From positions 8,047,472 to 8,111,471 of the forward strand of contig NW_004955402.1 of assembly GCF_000276665.1 (NCBI RefSeq): a stretch of 64,000 bases of DNA. The letters run 5' to 3'. The DNA comes from Chinchilla lanigera. Lineage: Eukaryota; Chordata; Mammalia; Rodentia; Chinchillidae. The notes below the pieces were generated by a model. That model did not search any database, was not told where the DNA came from, and worked only from the letters and a program-made list of their open reading frames with translations. Positions 46,009-58,440 of this stretch are shown in pieces; the stretch's first letter is position 1, and each line of letters starts with the position of its first letter. A program made the position numbers and the translations under genes.

Positions 46009-47495
46009 CTGTGTACATATTTGCATATCAATATATACCTTACCTTGTTCCACAAAACCCATGAAAACAAGCATAGCATATTAAGATTTTTGTAAGTGAG
46101 GGAATTATGGTGAAGAGATGAAGGTAAAAAAATAACTAATTTTAGGGTGAGGTAAGAACACCAAATTCATGTTATGGATTGTCAAGCACTTTGAAGGGAC
46201 CATAAATTTGGTTTTCAGATTTCTGGCAGCCAACATTAAGAAATAAACATGAACCATAGGGTCCATGAGATAGAACAACCAACTTTTCAGAATATGCAGA
46301 ATTACTCCTGGCTCTGAATTGTGTGAAAATTTGTACAAAGAACTTCATAGATATGGTCTGTTAATAAGATGAACAATACTTTCAACAAATCAATATCACA
46401 AGCTTCGCAGCACTTATCCCAAGCAGAATAAACCAGCACCATTTAAGAGAACAATTACATAAGAGCCAAAGACAAGGTCCAAATAGGAGAGTTTTTCTTA
46501 AGGATGAACTCTTAAATGTTAGAGAAGTGAATAGGTACTTTATAAGTCAGATGATTCAATAGAATACACTTTCCACTTCTATCCAAGGTTTTAGTCAGTA
46601 TTAAGTAGCGGTAATGTTGACACTATCCTCTTCAGTGAATGTCTGAGGGATGTAGAGATTCTGAGCTTCCTGTGAAATATACAACCGTATACCCTTAAGT
46701 CAGGGTAATCTTTGAAGTAACGCAAGAGTTGCCGTACTGCGCAGGAACCCTGGTACCCAGTGCATCCACCTTCCCCAGTCTAATACTTCTTCCTTTTGCG
46801 TAATGTGCTTTTCCATCTAGAGTTATGAATCTGCGTGTGTTAGAGTAGGAGGCCACTCCAACTCCACAGAATGATGGGCTGAGCAAGTACTGAGGCATAA
46901 GCCAAGATTTTCCCTAAAAATAGTTTTGAGTTTATTCTAGCACACGCGAACAGATGGATGACCGAGCCCCCAAGCATGGCCACAAGAACTTTAGTTTGGA
47001 AAAATTTCAAAGTGGATGTGAACAAATGCCTACTATGTCCATAAAAATAAACCCCAGGAAGAGATTCATAGAATTCTAAACTTGGAGCACGGTGACTTCC
47101 TGCAGAATGTGCTAAGGTAAAATGATTATAAAATATACTCCTTATGTCTGAATGAGCTGTGAGCACATACAACCACGTATAAGTCCACACTGGATGCACC
47201 TTTGGTGACCAAGAGCCCTGGGTGCTCACACAGCTCTAGATAAAGCCTCTTATCCTGGAAGGAAGGGTAGCACTACGTCTTTTACTGTGGAGAATATTCT
47301 GGCTTCTTTAATGACTGTCAATCATACTTGAAATTCCAGAAGTTCACCAAAATGCTACGGTCATATGAAGTGTTTTTCCAGAAATTTTGCTATCATGGTT
47401 ACTGGTCCTGCCTCCCTCATTTTTGGAGAAACTGGAATGATTATGAAAAAGTCTTTACAATAACTCGAATTTTACTGTTAACCTAGAGTTGATCC
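46009..47495. other. Unique sequence
   Basis: No repeat family or credible coding frame seen. Confidence 0.4.
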
Positions 47496-47513
47496 CTGTG
47501 TGTGTGTGTGCAT

Positions 47514-47555
<42 letters not shown>

Positions 47556-47566
47556 GAGAGAGAGAT
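47496..47566 (+). repeat. (TG)n then (AG)n compound microsatellite
   Basis: TG units to 47537 with one CATG interruption, then AG units to about 47566. Confidence 0.95.
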
Positions 47567-48971
47567 AGATTTTAAACTTTAGAGCATTTCAGTGTTGTGA
47601 AGATCCATTATTTTGTAAAGGTCCTGAAAATGTCCATTTCTCTCTGAAGAAGAAACTAAACCAAGTAAAGTATTTTCATTGGAGGCCTAAATTTACCTTA
47701 TTAAGGTATTTTATGTTACTCCTCTAAGTGGCAAATACAAGAATAACTTCTGAAAAGCAAATAACTCTGGCAGACTACAGGAAAGCAGACAGTTTGGATA
47801 TTAAATTAAACGATCACACTACATATTTGATTTTTGCTTTTGGAGTCAATGACAAGGAGAGTCACACACCACTTTTAACAATGGCTACTGGTAAAACAGT
47901 GACCTGTAGGACAATAATCCAAGAAACCAAAGGTTCCGGTTTATGGCTGAAAGTTTGCCACATATTAACCGTTAAGTCATTAATTAATAGATGGAGAGGG
48001 TGGATCTTTAATGTATTCTGGGCACTACTAGATCATGTGAATGTGTGGGGAAGAATATGAACCCACAGTTTGGAAAGTTCCTTGAACAATTCTGCAATAA
48101 AGAACTCTTCCTTTAAGAGCTTCCTGTAGACTGAACTTTTAAGTAGTAGCGAGCCATACATGAGGAAGTAGCATCCGGACACAATCACAGAGCGGGCTGG
48201 GCTTCAAAAAGTTCAGAGCAATTGACCTTGGCTTATCCATCTGGGACAAAGTATGTGGCTAAGGATCAACTTGAATCTGACTCCTCATGATCTCTTTCAC
48301 TAAACTTATACCTTCAGTAACTCATTTCACATTAAGCCCTATTGTTATATTTAGAGGCCCAAGGCAAGCCTTTCCACAAGGATTTATTTACCCAAGTTCT
48401 TTCAAGGCACAGAGATTTAAAATCATGAGGACTTAGCTTGACTTCACGTACTGTGGCCTTGTTTGTTTGTCCAGATGCTTAGACAACCGTAACTGTGGAT
48501 GTGCTAAAATGCAAAGCAATGCCTGTGAGCTCAGTTGTTCCCACTGATGGAGACAAGACCTGTGATCACTTTTCAAAAGACTCTTGGGACTCTTCCAGCC
48601 ATAGGCAGAATTCATTAACCTCCTTCTGTGTGTTCACTCCATCCTCCTCACCTGTGTATTCCTTCTGCCATCACACATTACAGTTTACCTGCCCAGGTAT
48701 CCATCCTCCACCAAAAGACTGAATTCTACAGACTGTGCTAAATTTTATAGTACTAGGTATTATATGTAGATCTTTAGGTGTAGATTTGTGAAATTTATTC
48801 TATAAATAACTTGATGTATTTATCAATCTGATTATTTTCAAGTAGTAAGTGCTATTTACCCACTATTTTTATTTTTAATAACACACTTTCTTTTTGAAAA
48901 TGTCCATGCCATGTATACTTTTCATAGTACATACTTCTTTAGTTACATTTTTCTATTCCATCTTTAGTATT
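47567..48971. other. Unique sequence
   Basis: A 110-codon plus-strand frame at 47728-48060 has no domain I recognise and no flanking gene signals. Nothing else is visible. Confidence 0.4.
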
Positions 48972-48984
48972 CTTTTGTTATTTT

Positions 48985-49067
48985 TTCTTTTTTGCACTGG
49001 GAATCGAACTTGGGACCTTTTGCTTGCCAGGCAGGCTCTTATACTGCTGAGCTATATCCCTGGCCTG
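48985..49067 (-). mobile_element. ID SINE
   Basis: Reverse ID: GCACTGGGAATCGAACTTGG, TTGCTTGCCAGGCAGGCTC, then ACTGCTGAGCTATATCCC. Exact 13-bp duplications (CTTTTGTTATTTT) at 48972-48984 and 49068-49080. Confidence 0.93.
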
Positions 49068-49080
49068 CTTTTGTTATTTT

Positions 49081-49705
49081 AGGGTAATTATTCTATAGGA
49101 CTTTCTAGTTTGGTGTATTAGGTCAACTGATTTGTTTTGCTAATCTTATTTGTTGTGTCTGCCAAATCTTGCAGTAAGTAATTTCTTGAGAAGTCTGTAA
49201 GTTTCACATTGTGAATTTTCAACTGCGGTTATTTTTCATCAGCCTTGAAGGGTTCTTGGTTGTGCAGGTGTTTCTCCTGCAGTCTCATGTTTGCTTTAGG
49301 TACATATACAAGAGGCTCATCTATTAAGGGTTATTTTTAAAGAATTGATTTCTTGACCTCAAGGTTCTCATACCACTTATGGTACCTCCTATAATGTCAA
49401 CTCAGATTTAATGTGTTATTATTATTTTCTTCCAGAGTCTTGCCTAGAGATTCACTTCCTTGGATCAAGGGGTTTTTCTCAGTCCCTAGTGTGGGTTCAG
49501 CCATTCCACAGCCTTGGTGGTTGGTAGAATGTACCAGTCTCAGCCATTTCACAGCTTTGAGGTAATTGCCCTCTTCTATTTGTGTGGTATTAAGCCTCAA
49601 CTCCTTGACCCTGGAGCCTATATCATAATCTATCCTTTCCAAGCATCAAAGTTCCTTCTCATCCCTTTAAAATTCTGGCTATAAGCTAGTCTTTATTTCT
49701 GGTGC
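49081..49705. other. Unique T-rich sequence
   Basis: No firm repeat family. An old LINE origin is possible. Confidence 0.35.
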
Positions 49706-50355
49706 TTGGTGACTTTATTCATTTAATTAATAGATTTTTATGAGCATCTACAATATGTCAGGTGTACTATTCTAGGACTTGGGTTATGTATATGAATACA
49801 CAGACACAGATCCCCGTCTTTATGGAGTTTATAGCTGAAGCAAGCAAATAAAAATGAATGTATAATAAAAAGTAAATTATATAGAATCTTAAAGGTGATA
49901 CATGACATAGGAGTGGAGGGAGAGCCCGGCCTAAGGATTGGAAGTGGTGGACGAAGGGAGGGGTGAGTTGGAGTATGAAGTAATGATTTCAAAGTGCTTC
50001 AAGAAAGGGTGAAATCTGAGCATAGTTTTAAAGGGAGTGAAGGTGTAAGCCAAGCCAGAGAAAGGATGTTTCAGACAGATGGAGCCGCACAGCAAAGTCT
50101 TGCATGAATGAGCCTGCCTCAACCCTGCTCGGAGCAGTACAGATGCCAGTGTGGCTGGGGCTGGTTAGTTAAGAGTGAGAGTCCTAGGACATGAGACGGA
50201 AGAGCGCAAAGGATGGGAGAAATCATGCGGGACTTGGGAGCCATGGGAAAGACTTTGGCTTTTGGTCTGTACTTTGAAGAGAGTAGTGACATGATCTCAG
50301 TTGGGTTCTGAAAAGATCTTTTTGGCCATAGGTTGATACCAGGAGAGTACAATTA
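49706..50355 (-). repeat. L2 fragment, long
   Basis: The plus strand follows antisense L2 order: 'TATGAGCATCTACAATATGTC', 'TATGGAGTTTATAGCTGAAG', 'ACAGCAAAGTCTTGCATGAA', 'GAAAGACTTTGGCTTTTGG', and 'AGTAGTGACATGATCTCAG'. At about 650 bp it is the longest L2 copy in the window. Confidence 0.75.
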
Positions 50356-52888
50356 AAGATATGTTTGGAGGGCCCTGCAGGAAACCCTAAACAAGATGGT
50401 GGCCCCTTATAAGCATGGTGGATTTAGCAGTGGCAGGAAGTACAGGCAGAATGGCCCACTGATGAGCTGGCTGTGGGCTGTGGCAGAAAAAGAATCTCCC
50501 CTCCTTTTTAGCTAGCTGGGGGCATAGTACTGATTTTTATCTAGCATTTCTATGTGATCTTATGGAGAGGCAGATTCAAGTTACATCAGCTGAGTATATT
50601 CTGAAACTGGAATCCAATGAAATGAGTTTTAAAATGTCAACTTCTGTTTCAGTATGTCCTTAAAAGTTTTGTCCTGGTGCGTGCTTAGAAGGTTTGGCAG
50701 TTGAAACACTTTAAAGGCGGTCGGGGAACTGAACTTGTGCTGGCTCAAGCTGTGAGCAGCTGCTGGGGCGTGTTCACAGCAAATGATGGCAAACAACAGC
50801 GAGTGGTGGAGTCACAGCAGCGGTGTCTTAGAATTGACACCTCTGGCAAAGAAATAGCACCCTGGGAAAATACACAGGTGAGGTTTTCATTGCGACCATT
50901 GCCATAATCGCTGGGGCAGAGGTAGGGCTCTTGGTTTTGTTCTCAGCCAACAAGGGAAAAAGCCCAGAGTGCTTTCAGAGGCGTTCTTTTATGAGCAGCA
51001 GAGTTCTTCCACCTCAGAAAACGAGGAGGTATTCCATGGTGATGAGGGTCCTTTGTGGCTCTTTCACGCTTGGTAGCGTCTAAGGAAACAAAGTGGTTCG
51101 GATCAAGGGGCCAGAACTAAGGCACCACCCAACATGGGAAGAAATAATCTTTTATAATCTTTGTCTTGAAAATGCAAAAAAATTCACATTTGCAATCTAA
51201 AGTAGAGATAATAAGATAATTGCAATGCTCACAATGTCCAACCTTCTTGCTGTTTGAGAAAGTCATTTCCAGTTTTTGGTCCCAAACTGTACGCTGGGTA
51301 GGATTATAAGCACGGGAGTGGGAAGATTCCTGCCATTCACCGGAAGCCTGTGGTGATCCTCCTTCCCGCCGGGCATCCGGTGAACACTGATTCTGTTACC
51401 ATGATCTCCAAGGCTTGTATCCAGGGCCCACGTTCTGCTTCCTTCTTGCACTTACAGTGGGAAGAGATCAGGCAAGACGCTCCTTTTTTGGTGTGTTGCT
51501 TGTTGGCAAATAATAGACCCAAAATGTTTACTTTTCCCAAATTCTCCACCCCAAGTTCTGATGCAGTAGGTTTGGCGTGGGGCCACAGATGGCATTTCTA
51601 ACAAGTTTCCACTTTGTGCTGGATCTCGGCACCATCTTTCCACTCTCTCAGGACGATTGTTTTCTAACTTCATTGAACCTTCAGCCACATGCAGAGTTTC
51701 TCAAAAATCCCAAATAATTAGCCCCAGACTAATTAAATAAGAATTCTGAGGGTGCATCTAACAGTTAGAATTTGCCAGGTGATTCCAAAATGGAGCCAAC
51801 TTTGAGAACCAATGTACCATGATCTGACTGGCAGATGTCCTTGATAGAATTTCTGTCATTAAGTTGTACGTGCTGTTGGGCTAGTTTCTACCAAATCTGC
51901 AGTCCCTTGGAAGCAAAGCCTTGCAGTGTGAAATGAGAAATAAAACACTATGCAAATATAAAATTCCTATCATCAAACTTTTCAGCAGACATTATGACAC
52001 ATATGGGCTTTACAAAGAGTAGAAATTTCTCCATGTGTCACTTATTGCAAACCTCAACATTAATTATTTGAGCTGAATTTTGCACATTGGCATAATGAAG
52101 GTAAAAAAAAAAAAAAAAACTATGCTTATTTTCAAAATGTCGTTTTTAGTTATCAAGTTTTATGAAATGATCCAGAACCTGAAAATAAACTTTTGTGAAT
52201 ATTTAGACTATTTTATGGAGAATCAAGCTAATGTATGGTCCAAATGATTAAAACTTGATTTTATTTAAGCATAGATGTTATTTATATTTCTTTATTATCT
52301 TTGAAGTGACCAGATTTGTTACGGAAAATGCACATTTGCCATTGGCAGACAATTGCTCATAAAATTATGAAGAAAAAATATAGTTAGAAGAAACAATAGA
52401 ACAGAAATCTTACAGACCATTGTGAGGATATATTTAGTAAGTGTATATTGCCTTTCTGATGACATGGAACTACTGCTTTTGAGAAGACCAGAGTTTATAC
52501 ATTTGGTGTGTGTCCGTTGGATAACTCAAATTTTTAATGAAGAGTTACTTTGATCTCTTAATTAGGGTTAATGATACCTACTTTTGTGGATGCAGTGAGA
52601 TAATTATATAAAAATGTTTGCTAAGATACAAAGTAGTGAAAAATACAAGTGTGTAAGTTTCAAGATCATCTACATTAGTAGGAAAATTGCTTATTTTTCA
52701 GTAATGCTAATAAATTTCATGGGTGGCAAGACTTTTGAGGGTAGGGCTTATGTTTTATTTATGTTTATATCCTCAATAGATAAGGAAAAGCTTGGGGTAT
52801 GGAAGAAGTTCAACCAATGATTGCTGAATAGGTTATCACCCAGGGCTGTCCCCTTTTTGACCAGTGGCAGAGTTTTATGTGAAAAGAA
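50356..52888. other. Unique sequence
   Basis: No repeat family recognised except an A17 run at 52103-52119. 51950-52450 is AT-rich and non-repetitive. Confidence 0.4.
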
Positions 52889-52890
52889 GG

Positions 52891-53012
52891 GCTGGGGATT
52901 TAGCTCAGTGGCAAAAAGCGCCTGCCTGGCAAGCGCAAGGTCATGAGTTCGGTTCCCGGTACCGGAGAAAAACCAAAAAAAAAAAAAAAAAACAAAAAAA
53001 CAGTTGTTGTTA
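52891..53012 (+). mobile_element. ID SINE, young-looking
   Basis: Forward ID: GCTGGGGATTTAGCTCAGTGG (intact A box), GCCTGCCTGGCAAGCGCAAG, GTTCGGTTCCCGG (B box), then GTACCGGAGAAAAACC and a long A tail with one C. Exact 15-bp duplications (TATGTGAAAAGAAGG) at 52876-52890 and 53013-53027. Confidence 0.96.
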
Positions 53013-53027
53013 TATGTGAAAAGAAGG

Positions 53028-53805
53028 TAGTAAGCTGGAAACAGAGTTTTTAATGTATCTGCACACAACTAGACTCTGGGAATTAGGACCCTCAATTTCC
53101 TTCCTTAGTGCCAGAATGCAACCTCCTCAACTAATGGGCTCAGAGACAGCTTTGCACATATGCAGAGCTGTATCTTTGCCTTTTATCTTCTAATTTAAGG
53201 GCCAGATAGCCAGTTTAAAAAGATAATTATTTCATAGTATCAGAAAGCTGTGCAGTTGCTATGTTTCATTCTTTCCGTGGCCTAAATTGTTCTTCTGTGA
53301 TAAATTAGTTCACTGGGTGGCACATTATAATAGTTTTAGACTGTGTGATGGAAGAAATGCACAAAATGAAGGTAATAATTCAAAAGATGATTCTTTCTAA
53401 GGTCCTCAGTTTCTGTGGCACCTGGGAAATATCCAGGAACTAACGAGACCCAGGATCATTATCACCTTGGGTATTTATTTTCGTTTTGATGCTAAAAGTC
53501 TGTATAATGGGAAGACAGAAGGCCTAATTGATTCAGATATGTCTGGACACATAGAGAAATGGGTGGGGTTGGTTGACAGGTAGATTTATCAAATTGGGAA
53601 TAAAGAATCTGATTCTTAATTAATCAATAGTCCATCAAATTGGGATGGAGAAATCTTAAAGAATAAGTCATCCTAAAGAAAAAGAATTTAGGGGGTAGGG
53701 ATTCAGTGTAAGCGTAATTTACTGGTCATTTGAGGGAATCAGAAACTTGTGGAATGACCCTTGATTGGTTTTCCTAATTTAGACCTGACAGCTTGCTCCT
53801 GATTC
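53028..53805. other. Unique sequence
   Basis: No recognised feature. Confidence 0.4.
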
Positions 53806-54178
53806 TTCTGTTGAAATTCTGACCTCCGTGTGACTGGGCTTGGCGAGAGGGTCTTTATGGAGTTAACTGAGGTTAACAAGTTGAGAAGGGTGGGCTTGCA
53901 GTTCAAAAAGATCAGTGTCTTTCTAAGAGGAAGAAGAAGAGGCCCCAGAACCCTTTCTCTGCTCACACACACCAAACCCTGGGAAGATAGAGCAAAGTGG
54001 CCCAGTTTGCCAACTGAGGGGAAAGGCTTCATGTGCAAACAACTCGATAATGCCTTGCTCTCAGACTTCCACTTTCCAGAACCTGGAGCTAATAAATTTC
54101 TGTTGTGTATGCCGCCTGGTCTGAGGCATTTTTTTATGGCAGCCCTAGTAGCTATATGGTTTTGTGATTGAAGCCCTG
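53806..54178 (+). mobile_element. MaLR (MLT1-type) LTR
   Basis: Plus-strand order 'GTTGAAATTCTGACCTCCGTG', 'GAGGGTCTTTATGGAG', 'CTTTCCAGAACCTGGAGC' and 'AATAAATTTCTGTTGTGTATG' is the standard MLT1 layout, including the AATAAA signal near 54089. It ends near 'TATGGCAGCCCTAGTAGC'. Confidence 0.75.
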
Positions 54179-54339
54179 GAGAAAAAGAAGTTGCTGTAAA
54201 AGAAAAGAGGTGATTTTAGTCATCTTTTCATTATGGTGAGTCACCTTAGTGATTATTTAATAAGAAGGATAATCAACTTCAAAGGAGGAAAAATTCATCC
54301 TGGATCACGGTTTCAAAGAGCTTAGTCCATGGCTGCTTA

Positions 54340-54560
54340 ACCCTGTTGCTTTGGGCAGCACATCATGGTGGGAGCACGTGGTAGAGGAGGCTGTTCACTC
54401 CATGGTAGCCACAAAGCAAAGAGAAAGCTACAGGAAGGGGTTGGGTCTCAGTATCCCCTTCAGGGGACCATTCCCAATGGCCTCACTTCCTTCCTCCAAG
54501 CCCCACCTCCTAAAAATTGTACCACTTTCCAACACTAAGGCCAAAGGCTGCTGACCAAGC
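54340..54560 (-). mobile_element. MaLR LTR, partial
   Basis: 'CAGCACATCATGGTGGGAGC' and 'CTTCCTCCAAGCCCCACCTCC' match the antisense middle part of THE1/MST/MT-type LTRs. Both ends are missing. Confidence 0.6.
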
Positions 54561-55145
54561 TTTTAATGCATGAGTCTTTGTGTGATTCTGCCGTACCATA
54601 CCAGAGCCATACCGACAAAGATCTCTAATAGATAGTAACAGACAATAGCAAAAGAAAAACACGAAAAAGTGAATGTGAAGAATTTCTCACTTCCCAGTTA
54701 GAGCGGCTTCAGAAATAAGAATAAGCTAGGTGGCATCAGTGGGGAGGAGACCGGGAAGGAGCACAGCCTCGTGTCTTGTCTCATGACAAGCCCCTGGTTC
54801 TGCCGGCACACCTTGTGGGTACCATCTGGAGAAAGCTAGTACCAGCAGGGTGGCTGCAGCAAGGCGCAGCCTTGGTCATCACTATCAGGCACAGGAACCT
54901 CAACCAAAGGGGGTGAAAATGGGTAACGGAGAGCTAATTACTTTTCCTGAATGCATCTGAGGTTCCTCCTGCAAACCCCGAAAATAACTGGAAGACAAAG
55001 GAACTTTGAAATGACATAGAAGTCTTGTAATAGTGAGTGAGAGGTTCTCTCACTAGCTTAATGAAACAATGCTACGGCACATGCAGAATGGTGATATCAA
55101 CGTTAACGGTGTAGAGATGGGGATTAAACAGAAATGAACCTCGCA
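54561..55145. other. Unique sequence
   Basis: No recognised feature. Confidence 0.4.
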
Positions 55146-55372
55146 GAGTGTCTCTTCAGTGCTAGGCAGTAAGCTGTGCTATCTGAATAATACATCTTTC
55201 TGCACAACAGCTCTTTAAGGTGATACAACTGCCTCTGCTTTTCCAATGAGCAAAATGGGCTCTAGAGAGGTAATGGGATTGGTGCAGGGTCACATAGCTA
55301 GTACCTCTAGAAACCAGAAGACAAGGTGGTCACAGTGACTCCAGAGCACACATTTCATGCACTGCTCTGCCT
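55146..55372 (-). repeat. MIR SINE
   Basis: Antisense MIR: 'TCTTCAGTGCTAGGCAGTAAG', 'TTTCCAATGAGCAAAATGGG', then 'AGGGTCACATAGCTAGTACC'. Confidence 0.7.
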
Positions 55373-55716
55373 AACCTGGGAACATTTGAGCTTCTTTCCT
55401 GCTGTTTATACAGGAGGAAATCTCAAGAATTGTTTTTAGGCACTATAAAGTTAATGCTATTCCCACGTCCTATGTCTTGTGAACTGTAGAAGAAGAGGTT
55501 AAGCTTCCCGCAGTGCCACTGACTACGTGTATGAACGTTGTGATTATTCCTTCTTTATTGCAATCATTGTCTACTGGGGATATTAGAAAATATATACAAT
55601 CTTTCCCTGTTATATTTTAGAAATATTAAGCAAATCATCAAACTAGTAATATATAATTCTACTTGGTGATAATTGCTCTAAAATGGTTGAAGAGGCATTA
55701 AAGGAAAACATAGGTA
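55373..55716. other. Unique sequence
   Basis: AT-rich with no recognised repeat. Confidence 0.4.
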
Positions 55717-55728
55717 AGATTTTGATGG
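55717..55728 (+). repeat. Target-site duplication, left copy (12 bp)
   Basis: AGATTTTGATGG, repeated exactly at 56709-56720, bounding the L1 insertion. Confidence 0.85.
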
Positions 55729-56708
55729 ACAAATTAGTTGTTCAGATTACCAGATAAAAGCATGCAAAATTGGTAAAAATTTAAGCATTAGCTATTCCTT
55801 TCAGTAAACCAATAGACATCAGCAGTACAATTATCCCAGCTCTCCTTCTATAGACATATATACTTTTCCCTTCTTTCTTTCTTTTCTCCTTTCCCTCATC
55901 CCAGTTGTTCCTTCCTTGTGAGCAATTTCTTTCCCTTTCACAATATCTATTGTACGTTTTGGGTTTTATTTACTCTTTCAGGTGCTTACCTAGGGAGACA
56001 ATATGATGTTTACACATATTGTATGATTTATTTCACTTATGAGTATGGTCTCTACTTGCATACATTTATAAAAGCCTCAAGTTTATCTTTTTTTATAGCT
56101 GAGTAATACTCCATTGTATAAAAATGCCACATCTTTTTTATCTATCCCTCAGTTGATGGGCATTTGAGTTGTTTCCAAGATTTAGCTATGACAAATTGTG
56201 CTGCTATAAACATGTGTGCACATATATTGCTATGGTATGATACTTTTACTTCTTCTAAGAAAATGCCCAGAAGGGGAGTACTTGGGTTAAGTGGGACCTC
56301 TAATCCTACTTTTGTGAGGAATCTCCACACTGATTTCCACAGTGGTTGTACCAGTCTACACTCCCACCAGCAGTGGAGAAGGGTTCCTTTTTTCCTACAG
56401 CCAGTATTTGTTATTGGTTGATTTCTTAATAATATGCAATATAATAACCATTGGTGAATTCCCACCATCTTGTTTAGTGAAACTTTGTATCATTTTTAAT
56501 GTTTTTTGATTTTTTTATTCTCTTTAATGGTTTGATCAATCTTATATTCTTACATCTGGTAATCTGAGCAACTTCATTGAAGATAACAATATGTAACATA
56601 ACAGCCACTGTTAATTCATATCATTTTTATTGTTTTTGTGTTGCTTTGTTTTTGTCTATGTTGTTGTTATTTTGTGACTGTGTTTTTTACTCTCTTTCAA
56701 ATAAAAAG
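55729..56708 (+). mobile_element. 5'-inverted (twin-primed) truncated L1
   Basis: The 3' part (about 56425-56708) is plus-oriented L1 3' UTR with about two tandem units, ending in AATAAA (56700-56705). The 5' part (55729 to about 56424) is inverted. Read on the minus strand it runs from the ORF2 C-terminal region through the purine-rich 3' UTR tract (GGGAAAGGAGAAAAG) into the first tandem unit. Rejoined in sense order the breakpoint falls inside one unit, with little or no loss compared with the other copy at 20369-21493. Exact 12-bp duplications flank the element. Confidence 0.87.
56142..56424 (-). pseudogene. L1 ORF2 C-terminal fragment
   Basis: A minus-strand frame of about 100 codons shows the conserved ORF2p C-terminal Cys/Trp region (LLHCWWEC, then LVQPLWK and VWRFL) followed by FIAAQFVIAKSWKQ. 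It is truncated upstream and not functional. It belongs to the inverted half of the L1 at 55729-56708. Confidence 0.92.
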
Positions 56709-56881
56709 AGATTTTGATGGGCAGTAACAGAAGTCTTTTGTGTAATATTAATACCTGAGGAACCTCCTGATGGATGAGTGACAGGGCTTGGACAAAATGA
56801 TGGAAGGAAGAACAGGTGAGGAAGTACAAGGCAGGGATAGGCCAGACTTGGTTCCATCCAGCAAAAATGTCAGCATCTTAA

Positions 56882-57302
56882 CGTACTTTTTGTTGCTCTA
56901 ACAAAATGCCTGAGGCTGAGTAAAGCATAAAGAACTGAGGTTTATTTTGCTAACAGTTTGGGGGGCTGGAAGCCCAGATCAGGTTAGCCTTTGATCAAGG
57001 CCTACTGGCCAGTGGCATCTTGGTGGGGCACATACAGAAGATCACATGGCAAGACAGGGAGCCAGAGAGCAATCCAAGGACCAGGCTTGTTCTTTTATAA
57101 CAGTTTCTTCTCATGGGAACTCACTGGGATCCGTTGAGGACGGTGCCCTTTACAGCCCGGTGCCCCCATGGCATAACCACCTCCCCCTGGCCCTGCTTCT
57201 TAATGGTTCCATACTTTAAGAAGTACTGCCACCCTGGGGACCAACCTCCCAACACACATGAGCCTTTGGGGAGACACATGACTCCCAACCGTAGCAGTCA
57301 TA
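56882..57302 (-). mobile_element. MaLR LTR (THE1/MST/MT-like)
   Basis: Antisense order: 'TTGTTGCTCTAACAAAATGCC', 'ACTGAGGTTTATTTTGCTAAC', 'CTCATGGGAACTCACTGGG', 'CCCCCATGGCATAACCACC', then 'CATGAGCCTTTGGGGAGAC'. Nearly full length. Confidence 0.75.
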
Positions 57303-57379
57303 GTGCTCAGGATACAGCAAGGATGGCAGAGATTTGAGGGTGCAGCTAGAGACAGAGGCCTTGTTATTTGGGACTATAG

Positions 57380-58440
57380 AGACCCGTGTTAACTAGTTCA
57401 TATTTTATCCTGCACGCAATGGAATGGAAGACACTAACGGCCTTTGAACCAGGGAGGTAGATGTAATATATGGAAGAAGAGAAGATAGAAATTGGGGAAG
57501 AAGTTGGAGAAGAAGATGGTAAAAAAATTGAGAAAGGTGTGGGGCAGTACCAGCAAGGTGGAAAGGAAACACAAGCTAAGGATGTCAACTTCGAAAAAAG
57601 CAGGTGTGATCTTTTGCTAACAGGAAGGAGGGAAGGGCAAGAAGGTGAAGAAGAGGCAGTGAGCCTCGTAGTCTGTGAACGAAGACAGGAGGGCCTGATG
57701 AACGTGCAGGTCCATGCGGCTGAAGCCTGCTACAGGAGCTCCTTTTAGCAGAAGAGAAGGAAGAAAAGGAGATCATGATCAGACGGTCACCTTTGGAAGG
57801 CTTTTGGTGTTGGTGTGTTCATGTGATTTGGGAGTGGGTGGTTATGATGAAATGAAAGAAAACATAAGAGGTCAAAAATGGAGGTAGGGCTTTATAGATG
57901 TCATCTATGTGGACATTAAGTCTCCAGGAATGGTAGAAGGTGGAATTGTTTTATAAAGATAATACAGTTCCCGTTTCTATGTCTTCCAAACTGTGGAAGA
58001 GCAGGGCTTCTCGCTAAAACCATCGATAAATGAGGGAACAGTGTCAGGAGCTCAACACACTACTTTGAAAATAAAAGAAAAAGTTGCCAAATGCGGAGCT
58101 CAGAGGAGCAGGGATTCTGATCAGAGCAAGTATGTGATGTTTTCAAAAGAGCAATGGGGAGGAGGGAGACACCGACTCTGCTTCACTGTGAGGGTGGTGG
58201 ATCGTAGGAGACAAGGCAGCCCTCACTTCAGAGTCTAGGGAAGCTGTACTTGGGGCAGCTACAGTTCAAATGAACCAGATGGTGAGTAAGATGCAGAGAG
58301 CTATCTTCTAAGTCCTGTATTAGATGGTAGGAGTGGAGCCTTGGAGTTGTGGATAGAGGACTAGAAGGGAAGTATAGCACTACAGTGAGTGCAGAATTGA
58401 CTGACTGTAAGAGCCAAGCACCAGGGCCCTTGGCAAGTGT
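57380..58440 (-). repeat. Fragmented L2-like sequence
   Basis: Scattered antisense L2 motifs, for example 'TATTTTATCCTGCACGCAATGG' near 57400 and 'GTGGACATTAAGTCTCCAGG' near 57909. Between them are purine-rich stretches, including a long GAAGAAG-rich run at 57470-57660. Assignment over the whole span is uncertain. Confidence 0.4.

Noticed and set aside
45886..46074. Lys/Glu-repeat minus-strand frame
   Set aside because: It is the translation of the TTTC microsatellite.
47728..48060. 110-codon plus-strand frame
   Set aside because: No domain, no splice context and no homologue that I know. The length is within chance expectation for AT-rich DNA of this size.
52891..52975. tRNA gene in the forward ID element
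   Set aside because: It has tRNA-like A and B boxes, but it is part of a SINE with an A tail and target-site duplications and does not fold as an intact tRNA.
57470..57748. 92-codon Glu/Gly/Lys-rich frame
   Set aside because: Its composition follows a GAAGAAG-rich tract in L2-like sequence. Low complexity explains the open frame.
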